A DNA stretch of 59,305 nucleotides from a bacterium (GTDB lineage Bacteria; 4484-113; JAFGCY01). The notes under the pieces are model-generated. The model did not search any database. It was not told the origin of the DNA and was given only the letters and a program-made list of their open reading frames with translations. Shown here one piece after another: positions 8,701-16,847 of the stretch. Position numbers and translations under genes: made by a program. Every line of letters starts with the position of its first letter. The first letter of the stretch is position 1. Where the stretch lies: assembly GCA_016932385.1 (NCBI GenBank), contig JAFGCY010000095.1:1-59305 (forward strand), read 5' to 3'.

Positions 8701-9295
8701 CCTGGACTGGTCGGAACCCGCCACGATCCACACCGGTACCGCGGAGATCGAGGCGCTGACGGTCAGCGGCAAACCGGACTTCCAGTGGGGCGTGGCCTGG
8801 ATCGACACCACCGACGCCGTGCGCCTGGCCGAAACCGCGGCCGGCGTCTGGCAAGCGCCGGAAGTGTTGTCGACGGAGGTGGTCAACGGGCCGGCGGGCC
8901 TCGGCCTGGACTACCATGCCGGCGGACACGTCTGCCTGGCGGTCGAGCGGCAGGGCGGCAGCCCCGGCGTCTATCTGGGCCAGCGCCTGGCCGGCCAGTC
9001 GTTGACCTGGGAGCTGGCGGCGGCCACCGACGGGACCAGTGCCGAGAGCCTGTACGCCTACTACCATCTGACCAAGCCGGTCGTGCTCTTCTACGAGCCG
9101 GTCGTGCCCCTGGCCGACAGCCGGATGCAGTTTGTCGAGTACCTCGGCGGGGCCTGGATCAAGACGCCGCTGGACGGGGAGCTGCACGGGGCGCCAGTCA
9201 GCGCCCGGCGCAACCTGGGCGGCGATATCGTGATCACCGGCTACACCACGGCGACCACGCCCTACCGGGCCGCGGTCGGAATCATCAACCACTGA
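5789..9295 (+). CDS. Large surface lipoprotein with two FN3 domains and a PKD domain
   Basis: This is a 1168-residue exported protein whose signal ends in V-L-A-A-G-C, so it is a lipoprotein. A novel N-terminal domain (about 50-190) contains YWLLLSNYSDQTWE, closely echoed by YWIGLSNYTKYTWD in the lipoprotein at 55055-57010. Two fibronectin type III repeats follow (about 193-292 and 296-395). A PKD-like domain comes next (about 396-485, with CKWDFDNSGTVD and HTYTRRGPVTCKLTVSDG). The remaining roughly 680 residues are beta-rich repeats that may form a propeller-like structure. It probably sits on the cell surface for adhesion or polymer binding; no catalytic motif is apparent. The Kozak-like context is not informative; the single plausible ATG follows CAGGATAAAAC. 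Confidence 0.8.
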   Translation: MRSRLLIIVAWGIASVLAAGCQGSNVTGGLPPAEQTVASPAPGQWPAFPGDSTLPDAARQVSLEDNVVNGSDRIANSDTGAAVNFSRLELRAPDDGYAWGLWCWGEFEDELLPRTLAVDVVPQTGSEYWLLLSNYSDQTWEILGPLTAINPEHDYSLRDEYRSALGYTYVAIVAAPGQDVDVVYLNLQADKDVTPPQAPQNLGNYAPLSTSITLTWDQNEENDLFEYYIYSGPEPDFDVHAAEADKIGEATAVDKSFGASGLTPGTTYHFRITALDLASNESQPSNTATAATPLADPQPPPTDLTVEAYSSLWADLSWTAPDGDEPLGYEVYTGPEENFAVGDPGVVKRNPNLITATSWRLNDLEADTLYYIGVRAYHLNTQSPLSNTPSFTTETSVAPEPAFTYLPVEIRNSESVTFDPSPTTDVDTPLDELICKWDFDNSGTVDKTTVGLESVEHTYTRRGPVTCKLTVSDGNSVSTIQPLTVGLNFDYAQGATSTGLPGTVVQVDTWPADEQLGCLFTYGDNALVRFFDGTSWNSYYANAITPDYYCDVALRAPRLSLLAVDQSGGNLTWTVYDHASGNLWTANESQAITADHLVDARLDANASGRIAVALLAGVDNGGDIDYTLHVWHEQSGGSFSTDSVALGTNVELPFDVFRGPDSYFVYCLPGEVRQWSFTDSSDTDQPVQTYTGTARELVLGGVAPAFTELYWALATSSQIYYGDNYGSANGSQQIALPGELSGLLGVGLDTTADNEAVVYWTDFATDGRQHLHGYSSVADDWYTLAEGAGIAQGGAGAYTVIDGQAGVYVCHNEVRDGECYGQLLNRADTYLGQTHFAPQGSNSITAKHQTVLLTDSSVLCLSGQTFPTARASKAALIGQSFTSETIGQDAYCQLDTACTMSYAKDYLVGSYTPEGNLVTTWFLTDLGEIDEVAVYAGTSLARLEYNPYNGANILVYATDGSTDLAARSWNGLDWSEPATIHTGTAEIEALTVSGKPDFQWGVAWIDTTDAVRLAETAAGVWQAPEVLSTEVVNGPAGLGLDYHAGGHVCLAVERQGGSPGVYLGQRLAGQSLTWELAAATDGTSAESLYAYYHLTKPVVLFYEPVVPLADSRMQFVEYLGGAWIKTPLDGELHGAPVSARRNLGGDIVITGYTTATTPYRAAVGIINH

Positions 9296-9421
9296 GTCCT
9301 CACCGCGGAGCGCGCCGCCCGGCGGACTGGATTTCCAGATAGATGAGAGGTTGTCTCAACGTGCATTTCTGCGCGCTGCCTGATAGACTTAGCACATAAA
9401 GCTCTTGGAGGAAGTCGGGGC

Positions 9422-9634
9422 ATGATCGAAAAAAGCACGCGACCTGCTCGAATTGGTGAAATCCTCGTTGCTAAAGGCATTTTGACCGAGGATCAGATAG
9501 CAGAGGCCTTAAGGCCCGGCAAGGGCCGGACTTACTACAGCAAAATCGGCGAGGTTTTGGTACATCTAGGCTATGCGACGCCCGATCAAATCCAGGCAGC
9601 GCTGAACGAACAGAATAGGCTTAGACCCCGCTAG
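9422..9634 (+). CDS. Small stand-alone MshEN/GspE N-terminal-like protein
   Basis: This 70-residue protein contains RIGEILVAKGILTEDQIAEAL (split here as RIGEILVAKG and ILTEDQIAEAL) followed by KIGEVLVHLGYATPDQIQAAL. This two-repeat pattern is typical of the N-terminal domain of GspE/PilB/MshE ATPases. In those proteins the domain can bind cyclic di-GMP or contact the secretion machinery. Here it stands alone without an ATPase. GGAGG at 9407-9411 supports the start. It lies just upstream of nfnA but with a 245-base gap, so it may be a separate unit. Confidence 0.7.
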   Translation: MIEKSTRPARIGEILVAKGILTEDQIAEALRPGKGRTYYSKIGEVLVHLGYATPDQIQAALNEQNRLRPR

Positions 9635-9879
9635 CAGTCCGGCCGTCTGGCTTGGGCCGCGGCCGGTAAGGATCAGAAAACAAAACAGAGGTTCACATAG
9701 GAACCAGGAGATGCTGGGTTTGACAGGAAACTGGATGGCGCGCGCGCGTGGGCCGCTGGCTGCACGGGCACGTTTCGCCGTCGGCGTTTGCATCCGCGAT
9801 CCGCAACCGACCAGTTCCGCGCAACTACTTACTTGTCCTAGCTGTATCCGGAGTCAAGTTCATGTCAGGAGATAAGCGC

Positions 9880-10785
9880 ATGTTCAGAGTTTTGGTACAT
9901 GAACGCATCGGGGCGGACGTTTACCGCATGGTGATCGAGGCCGCCAAGATCGCTCAGAAGCGCAAGGCCGGCCAGTTCATCATGCTGCGCATCGATGAGC
10001 ATGGCGAGCGGATCCCTCTGACGATCGCCGATGCGAACAAAGAGAAGGGCACGATCACGTTGATCTACCAGGCCGTGGGCAAATCGACCGAGCAGCTGTC
10101 GACCCTGGAGGTCGGCGACTTCCTGCTGGACGTCGTCGGGCCGCTGGGCAAGCCGACGCATATCGAGAAGTTCGGTACGTGCGTCTGCGTCGGCGGCGGC
10201 ATCGGCAAGGCGCCGCTGTTCCCGATCGCCAACGCCCTGAAGCTGGCGGGCAACAAGGTGATCTCGATCGTCGGCGCGCGGGGCAAGGAGCTGATCATCC
10301 TCGAGGACGAGTTGTCGGTCGTCAGCGACGAGCTGATCGTTTGCACGGATGACGGCAGCCACGGCCGCAAGGCCCTGGTGACCGAGCCGCTCAAGGAGAT
10401 CCTCGAGCGCGAGCATGTCGACCTGTGCGTCGCCATCGGGCCGACGATCATGATGAAAGTCGTCAGCGAGGTCACGCGGCCGTACAAAGTCACGACGCTG
10501 GTCAGCCTGAACTCGATCATGGTCGACGGCACCGGCATGTGCGGCTGCTGCCGCGTGACGGTGGGGGGCGAGACCCGGTTCACCTGTGTGGACGGGCCCG
10601 AGTTCGACGGGCACCAGGTGGACTTCGACCAGCTGATCAACCGCCTGAACTCCTACACGGAACAAGAGCATCGAGCCTCGGAGCGCTGGCACCGCCGCAA
10701 GGAACAGGACCTGGACGCGCGGCGCGAGCGCCTGTGCAAGCTGGAAGCCGAAATCGCTAAAGCCCGAGGTGAGAGCCATGAGTGA
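9880..10785 (+). CDS. nfnA: NfnA-like FAD/NAD-binding, [2Fe-2S] subunit
   Basis: This 301-residue protein belongs to the sulfide dehydrogenase / dihydroorotate dehydrogenase electron-transfer subunit-like family. RIPLTIAD (about 48-55) marks the FAD-binding barrel and VGGGIGKAPLFPIA (about 108-121) the NAD(P)-binding domain. DGTGMCGCCRVTVGG with a later TC (about 215-236) supplies the [2Fe-2S] cysteines. The C-terminal tail is long, charged and likely helical. With the next gene it forms NfnAB, which couples NADH and reduced ferredoxin to NADP+ reduction by electron bifurcation. The start at 9880 is set by AGGAGA at 9867-9872; a longer in-frame extension upstream lacks family similarity. It overlaps nfnB by 8 bases. 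Confidence 0.88.
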   Translation: MFRVLVHERIGADVYRMVIEAAKIAQKRKAGQFIMLRIDEHGERIPLTIADANKEKGTITLIYQAVGKSTEQLSTLEVGDFLLDVVGPLGKPTHIEKFGTCVCVGGGIGKAPLFPIANALKLAGNKVISIVGARGKELIILEDELSVVSDELIVCTDDGSHGRKALVTEPLKEILEREHVDLCVAIGPTIMMKVVSEVTRPYKVTTLVSLNSIMVDGTGMCGCCRVTVGGETRFTCVDGPEFDGHQVDFDQLINRLNSYTEQEHRASERWHRRKEQDLDARRERLCKLEAEIAKARGESHE

Positions 10786-12325
10786 CCTGCAAGCCAAACC
10801 GAAAATCAAAGTTCCCCGCCAGCCGATGCCCGAGCAGGATCCCAAGGAACGGTCGCACAATTTCAACGAGGTGCCCTTCGGCTACTCCGATGAAACCGCG
10901 GTGCTCGAGGCTTCGCGCTGCATCCAGTGCCGCAATCCGCTGTGCGTGCAGGGCTGCCCGGTGCGCATCGACATTCCGGGCTTTATCAAGCTGATCGCCG
11001 ACCGCGACTTCCGCGGCGCGATCCAGAAGATGAAGGAAACCAACATGCTGCCGGCGATCTGCGGCCGCGTCTGCCCGCAGGAAACGCAATGCGAGGAGCA
11101 GTGCGTGCTGGGCAAGAAGTTCGAGCCGGTGGCGATCGGCCGTCTGGAGCGGTTCATCGCCGACTGGGAGCGCAAAAGCGGCCAGGTCGACCTGCCGGCG
11201 GTCGCCTCGCCGACGCACAAGAAGGTGGCCGTCGTCGGCGCCGGCCCGGCCGGCCTGACGGTGGCGATCGACTGCGCCCGGTTCGGCCACCACGTCGAGA
11301 TCTTCGAGGCGTTGCACAAGCCCGGCGGCGTGCTGGTCTACGGCATCCCCGAATTCCGGCTGCCCAAGAGCATCGTCGAGGCCGAAGTGGATATCGTCGA
11401 GAAGATGGGCGTCCGCATTCACTACAACTACGTCATCGGCAAGCTGGAGACGATCGACGAGCTGCTGGGGCGTTTCGACGCCGTGTTCGTCGGGACGGGC
11501 GCGGGCCTGCCCTGGTTCATGGGCATTCCCGGCGAGGACCTGATCGGCGTCTACAGCGCTAACGAGTACCTGACGCGCAGCAACCTGATGAAAGGCTACG
11601 AGTTCCCGCGCTTCGATACGCCGACGATGTCGGGCGGCAACGTGGCGACGGTGGGCGGCGGCAACGTGGCGATGGACTCGGCGCGGACGGCACTGCGGCT
11701 GGGTGCGGACAATTCCTACCTGGTCTACCGCCGCAGCGAGACCGAGATGCCGGCGCGGATCGAGGAGATCCATCACGCCCAGGAAGAAGGCGTGGACTTC
11801 CGCCTGCTGACCAACCCAGTGCGCTTCATCGGCGATGAGAAGGGCCGCGTCAAGCAGATGGAGCTTTTAAAGATGGAACTCGGCGAGCCGGACGACAGCG
11901 GCCGCCGGCGGCCGGTGCCGATCGAGGGCAGCAATTATCTCGTCGATGTCGACACCGTCGTGATCGCGATCGGCAACGGGCCCAACCCGCTGATCCCGCA
12001 GACGACGCCGGACATCGAGACCAAGAAATGGGGCAACATCATCGTCAACGAACGGACGCTGATGACCTCGCGCGAAGGCGTGTTCGCCGGCGGCGATATC
12101 GTGCTCGGCGCGGCGACGGTGATCCTGGCGATGGGCCAGGGCCGGCAGGCCGCGCGGGCGATCGACGACTACCTGCGGCGTAGCGATCCGACCCAGCTGG
12201 CCAGCGAGCTGGATTCCACCCTGGCCAGTTACATGTCGCGATATCCGGATACGACCTGGGAACAGGTGATCCAAGCCCTGAAGCTCGTCAGCGATTCGGT
12301 GGACGAGGAAGCCAAGCAGCACTAG
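10778..12325 (+). CDS. nfnB: NfnB / glutamate-synthase small-subunit-like flavoprotein
   Basis: This 515-residue protein carries the N-terminal iron-sulfur region (CIQCRNPLCVQGCPVRIDI near 44-62 and CGRVCPQETQCEEQC near 88-102). It then has two dinucleotide-binding motifs, VVGAGPAGLTVAIDC (near 148) and VGGGNVAMDSARTALRLGA (near 289), and the C-terminal VFAGGDIVLGAATVILAMGQGR signature. This is the family of GltD and of the large NfnAB subunit. Adjacency and overlap with nfnA point to NfnB rather than glutamate synthase, since no gltB is present. It would bind FAD, two [4Fe-4S] clusters and NADP(H). The ATG at 10778 has GAGG 8 bases upstream; a GTG at 10769 is an alternative. Confidence 0.88.
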   Translation: MSDLQAKPKIKVPRQPMPEQDPKERSHNFNEVPFGYSDETAVLEASRCIQCRNPLCVQGCPVRIDIPGFIKLIADRDFRGAIQKMKETNMLPAICGRVCPQETQCEEQCVLGKKFEPVAIGRLERFIADWERKSGQVDLPAVASPTHKKVAVVGAGPAGLTVAIDCARFGHHVEIFEALHKPGGVLVYGIPEFRLPKSIVEAEVDIVEKMGVRIHYNYVIGKLETIDELLGRFDAVFVGTGAGLPWFMGIPGEDLIGVYSANEYLTRSNLMKGYEFPRFDTPTMSGGNVATVGGGNVAMDSARTALRLGADNSYLVYRRSETEMPARIEEIHHAQEEGVDFRLLTNPVRFIGDEKGRVKQMELLKMELGEPDDSGRRRPVPIEGSNYLVDVDTVVIAIGNGPNPLIPQTTPDIETKKWGNIIVNERTLMTSREGVFAGGDIVLGAATVILAMGQGRQAARAIDDYLRRSDPTQLASELDSTLASYMSRYPDTTWEQVIQALKLVSDSVDEEAKQH

Positions 12326-12373
12326 CCGATCGGCGGTGCGACGGGCGGGCCGGAACCGGCGTACAGCGGCCGG

Positions 12374-12757
12374 CTAGCCGGACTCGCGCGCGGCGAAGAA
12401 CTCGCGCACGTGTTCCAAGAGCAGCGAGGGGCTGATCGGCTTGGTCAGGTAAAGGTCGCAACCCGCCTGGGCGGCGCGCTCCTTGTCGCGGTCCATCGCG
12501 AAGCTGGACAGGATATAGACCGGAATCTGCGCCGTCTGCGGATCGGACTTGAGCCGGATTGTCAGCTCGATGCCGTCCATGTCCGGTAGTTGCACGTCCA
12601 TGATAATCAGGTCGGGGGGATTGGTGTTGATGATCTCCAGCGCCGCCTCGGGATGGGAGGAGCATTCCACGTCAAACCCGGCGGAGCGCAGGTATTCACC
12701 GTACAGCAACTGGATGTCGGCGTTATCCTCTACGTAAACTATCCGCTGGCTACTCAT
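12374..12757 (-). CDS. Single-domain response regulator (CheY-like)
   Basis: This 127-residue receiver domain has no output domain. Acidic residues are near 10-12 (VEDN), the phospho-acceptor is Asp 54 in LIIMDVQLPDMDG, the conserved Ser is near 84 (ILSSFA) and the Lys near 105 (LTKPIS). It overlaps the upstream histidine kinase by 8 bases, so the kinase is its probable partner. Without an output domain it would signal through protein contact or a phosphorelay. Confidence 0.92.
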   Translation of the reverse strand: MSSQRIVYVEDNADIQLLYGEYLRSAGFDVECSSHPEAALEIINTNPPDLIIMDVQLPDMDGIELTIRLKSDPQTAQIPVYILSSFAMDRDKERAAQAGCDLYLTKPISPSLLLEHVREFFAARESG

Positions 12758-14903
12758 GGTGGTTGTTGACCGGCAATTCTACGATGAAATCGCTACCAAT
12801 ACCCAACTCACTAACCACGTGTATCTTACCATGATGTGCCTCGACGATTTCCTGGCACAGCGCCAGACCCAGGCCGGTGCCGGGCTCGGAGATCTTCTGC
12901 TTGTCGTGGACCTGCTCGAACGGATAGAACAGCCGCCGCTGATTTTCCGGCGAGATGCCGATGCCGGTATCCTTGACGCTGATCCGCACCCAGCTGGGCG
13001 AGGAATTCAGCCAAACCGAGATCGAGCCGATGCGCGTAAACTTGATCGCGTTGGAAATCAGATTGAGGATGACCTGCTTGATACGGATCCGGTCGGCTTC
13101 GATGACTACCGGCGCGGGCGGCACGTCCACGAACAGCTCCAGGCCGCGGCGCCCGACGTGCGTGGACATGTGCTCGGCGGCTTCGCGCAGGAGGTTGGTC
13201 AGGTCGACCCGCGTGTACTCCAACTCCATCCGCCCGGCTTCGATCTTGGCCAGGTCGAGCAGGTCGTTGATCAGCACCAGCAGGTGCTCGCCGTTCTTGC
13301 GGATCCGCTCGAGATAGATGTGCTGCTGGTCCTCCGGCTGGAAGCCCGCCGTTTCCAGGAGCACCTCGGAGAAGCCGTTGATCACGGTCAGCGGCGTGCG
13401 TAGCTCGTGGCTCATGTTGGCCAGGAACTGGCTTTTGGCGCGGTTGGCGGATTCCGCCTCGACGCGCGCCGTGACGAGTTCGGTGACGTCGCTGGCGTAG
13501 ATCTGGCCGAAGCCCAGCTCCGGAATGCCGCGGATGTTGAAGGTGTAGAAGCGCCGGCGGATGCCCGCGGTGATGTTCAATTTCGCGCCTTCCTGGATGC
13601 ACTGCGCGAAATCGAGGCCGGTGAAGTCCTCGAGGATCTCACCCAGGCCGCGCGTGTCGTTGGAGCGCAGGCTGAGGATCTCGACCGCCGCCGGATTGGC
13701 CATCAGGATCCGCCCCGTCGTGTCGAAGCGGACCACCGGCGTGGGGCTGAGCTCGGCGAACAGGGCCATGTAACGGGCGCGTTCCTCGATGCGCTTGCGC
13801 TCCGCCACCTCCTGCTTGAGCAGGTAGTTGGCGTCGGCCAGTTCGGCGGTGCGCTCCTGCACGCGCCGCTCCAGTTCGTCGTTGAGCCGGCGCCGCGCCT
13901 CCTCGGCCTGGCGCCGGTCGGTGATGTTCTTGGCGATGCCGCGGTAGCCCTGCAATTCCTGCTGGCGGTTCAGGACGGGCACGCCACTGAGTTGCAGGTA
14001 GACCGGCTGGCCGTCGCGCGTATGGGTATACGTCTCCAGGTTGGTCAACGGCTCGGACCGGCCGGTCAGGCCGCTCAGCTGCCGGGCCACCGGGCATTCC
14101 GGTTTGATGCAGAAGACCTCGTGCAGTTTTTTCCCCAGCAACTCGCGGGGTGCCCAGCCGAGGATCTGGGAGGAGTTGTCGGAGCAATAGGTAAGCGCCT
14201 GTTGTCCGTCGGTCTCCCAGATGATGTCGGTATTGCTGATGATCAGGTCGCGCAGCCGGTCCTCCAGCTCGGAAGCGTGGCGGTAGGCGGGCATGATGAA
14301 GTTGGCGATCAGGATCCCGAGCAGGGTCAGCGCCACCGCGCCGAAGGCGATGAAGATGCGCGAGCGCGTGTACGGCGCACGGACCTCGGCCAGCTCAATC
14401 GAAGCAACCACCCCGATGTTCAGTTTGTCGAGCGGCGCGTAGCCGGCGATGATCCGGTGGCCCGCCTCGTCCTCCGTCTGCAGGGTGCCGGCCTCGCCGG
14501 CCACGGCGCGTTTGTACGGCTGCGGGGCACTCGCCCAGGGGATCGTCGTGCGCTCGGCGGTGCCGGCGCCGTGCTTCAGGCCGACGAGCTCCAGGTTCTC
14601 ACCCGCCAGCCGGCAGACGACCAGCCGGCTAGTGTTGCCGGGCTGCATCGGGCGCGCGGCGGAGGCCAGTTGCCGCAGCAGCTGCTCTTCCCAATCCTGC
14701 GCGGAATTCGCGGGCGGCTGCGACTTGAGCTGGCGGGCCAGCACCTCGGCCAGTTCCGCGACGTCGCGGGCGGTGTCCAGGCAACGGCTGAGTTCGTTGG
14801 TCAGGGCATGCCGGTAGAGGATGCGCTCCGCGGAGAGCGTGATGACCAATGCCACAAGCACCATGATGGTGATCAGGGTAATGACTCTGGTCTGCCTGGT
14901 CAT
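12750..14903 (-). CDS. Membrane sensor histidine kinase with PAS domains
   Basis: This 717-residue kinase has a first membrane helix at about 7-25, an extracytoplasmic sensor region to about 175 and a second helix at about 182-205. Two PAS-like domains follow (about 222-345 and 390-470), separated by a coiled coil (about 345-385). The HisKA box contains FLANMSHELRTPL, where His is the phosphorylation site. The ATPase domain shows the N box (NLISNAIKFT), the G1 box (DTGIGI), the F box (FYPFEQ) and the G2 box (GTGLGLALC). The sensor region resembles a CHASE or dCache-type ligand domain, but I cannot name it. It is followed by an overlapping receiver gene. AGGAG about 20 bases upstream is a little far for the chosen ATG. 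Confidence 0.9.
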   Translation of the reverse strand: MTRQTRVITLITIMVLVALVITLSAERILYRHALTNELSRCLDTARDVAELAEVLARQLKSQPPANSAQDWEEQLLRQLASAARPMQPGNTSRLVVCRLAGENLELVGLKHGAGTAERTTIPWASAPQPYKRAVAGEAGTLQTEDEAGHRIIAGYAPLDKLNIGVVASIELAEVRAPYTRSRIFIAFGAVALTLLGILIANFIMPAYRHASELEDRLRDLIISNTDIIWETDGQQALTYCSDNSSQILGWAPRELLGKKLHEVFCIKPECPVARQLSGLTGRSEPLTNLETYTHTRDGQPVYLQLSGVPVLNRQQELQGYRGIAKNITDRRQAEEARRRLNDELERRVQERTAELADANYLLKQEVAERKRIEERARYMALFAELSPTPVVRFDTTGRILMANPAAVEILSLRSNDTRGLGEILEDFTGLDFAQCIQEGAKLNITAGIRRRFYTFNIRGIPELGFGQIYASDVTELVTARVEAESANRAKSQFLANMSHELRTPLTVINGFSEVLLETAGFQPEDQQHIYLERIRKNGEHLLVLINDLLDLAKIEAGRMELEYTRVDLTNLLREAAEHMSTHVGRRGLELFVDVPPAPVVIEADRIRIKQVILNLISNAIKFTRIGSISVWLNSSPSWVRISVKDTGIGISPENQRRLFYPFEQVHDKQKISEPGTGLGLALCQEIVEAHHGKIHVVSELGIGSDFIVELPVNNHHE

Positions 14904-15302
14904 AGGCGGTCTTTGACTAGCTCTCCTGCGGCTTGATATATCTTAGCAGTTGGCGGGTGCAGCGCCAGCGTCTTGCTGGCAAGAACAAGGTTAACGGTTA
15001 AAGGGCAAAGGTTAATGGGAAGGGACAAGGAGTGATGCAAATGAGCTAGGCTGGATGGGGATATGCGGCAAATCACAAGAGCTTAGTCATCCGGACCTTT
15101 GGCCAGTGACAATGGAAACACGAGTGAAAATACTTGCCGACATCGACGCCACGAATTTCACATACGATTACCGGCCAGAAGCCCGGCTGATATACATTGT
15201 TGTCTCTATCGCCTTTGACCTCAATCCCCACTTCAACCATGAACCTTTCAACTTTAACCTTCCGACGAACAGCCGTCAGACCGGCGCTGCTCCGCTTCCC
15301 GC
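14904..15302. other. Intergenic region with imperfect inverted repeat
   Basis: This is a 400-base gap without a credible gene. A-rich, GGTTAA-rich sequence at 14986-15022 (for example AAGGTTAACGGTTAAAGGG) is matched in reverse orientation at 15241-15262 (CTTTCAACTTTAACCTT), forming an imperfect inverted repeat about 270 bases across. It could be a decayed small mobile element. A 100-codon open frame (15055-15357) runs into ffh and has no family resemblance, so I do not call it. Confidence 0.35.
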
Positions 15303-15308
15303 TATAAT
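15303..15308 (+). promoter_or_regulatory. ffh -10 box close to the start codon
   Basis: TATAAT ends 10 bases before the ffh ATG at 15318, so the predicted transcript would have only a few leader bases. No Shine-Dalgarno sequence is visible. The -35 is weak. Confidence 0.5.
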
Positions 15309-15317
15309 CATCGCCCC

Positions 15318-16625
<1,308 letters not shown>

Positions 16626-16632
16626 CGCTGGC

Positions 16633-16718
16633 GGTAGGGGCCGCACTCGTGCGGCCTAGTGCTGATCAGGGTTCACAGGCGTAGAGGCGACGTCACGCCA
16701 TGGCGGGACTCCCCTACC
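16633..16718 (+). repeat. Small palindromic interspersed repeat downstream of ffh
   Basis: GGTAGGGG (16633-16640) and CCCCTACC (16711-16718) form a perfect inverted repeat 86 bases across. Directly inside the left arm is an 8-bp hairpin, GGCCGCAC-TC-GTGCGGCC (16639-16656), which could also serve as a T-poor terminator for ffh. A related GGTAGGGC-plus-hairpin unit occurs on the minus strand near 43331-43353. Confidence 0.45.
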
Positions 16719-16847
16719 AGTAAAAAACTGTGTACCTGAGATCCAGCCGCTAGTGGAGCTGGGATCCGCCGCGCGGGCTGGTATAAATAGATAGCCGGGC
16801 CGGCGGTTAGAACCGGCCGGGAGGCAAGCTGAAAACAGCGGGGGTTT

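Noticed and set aside
5942-9292. 1116-residue minus-strand open frame opposite the FN3/PKD lipoprotein
   Set aside because: Its translation is an Arg/Gly/Val-rich shadow; the plus strand has a lipobox, FN3 and PKD domains.
9738-9747. CGCGCGCGCG run as a functional Z-DNA or promoter element
   Set aside because: It is too short and has no associated promoter boxes in the right positions; TTGACA at 9720 lacks a -10.
10778-12325. Glutamate synthase small subunit (gltD)
   Set aside because: No gltB lies nearby, and the gene overlaps an NfnA-like partner, which fits NfnB better.
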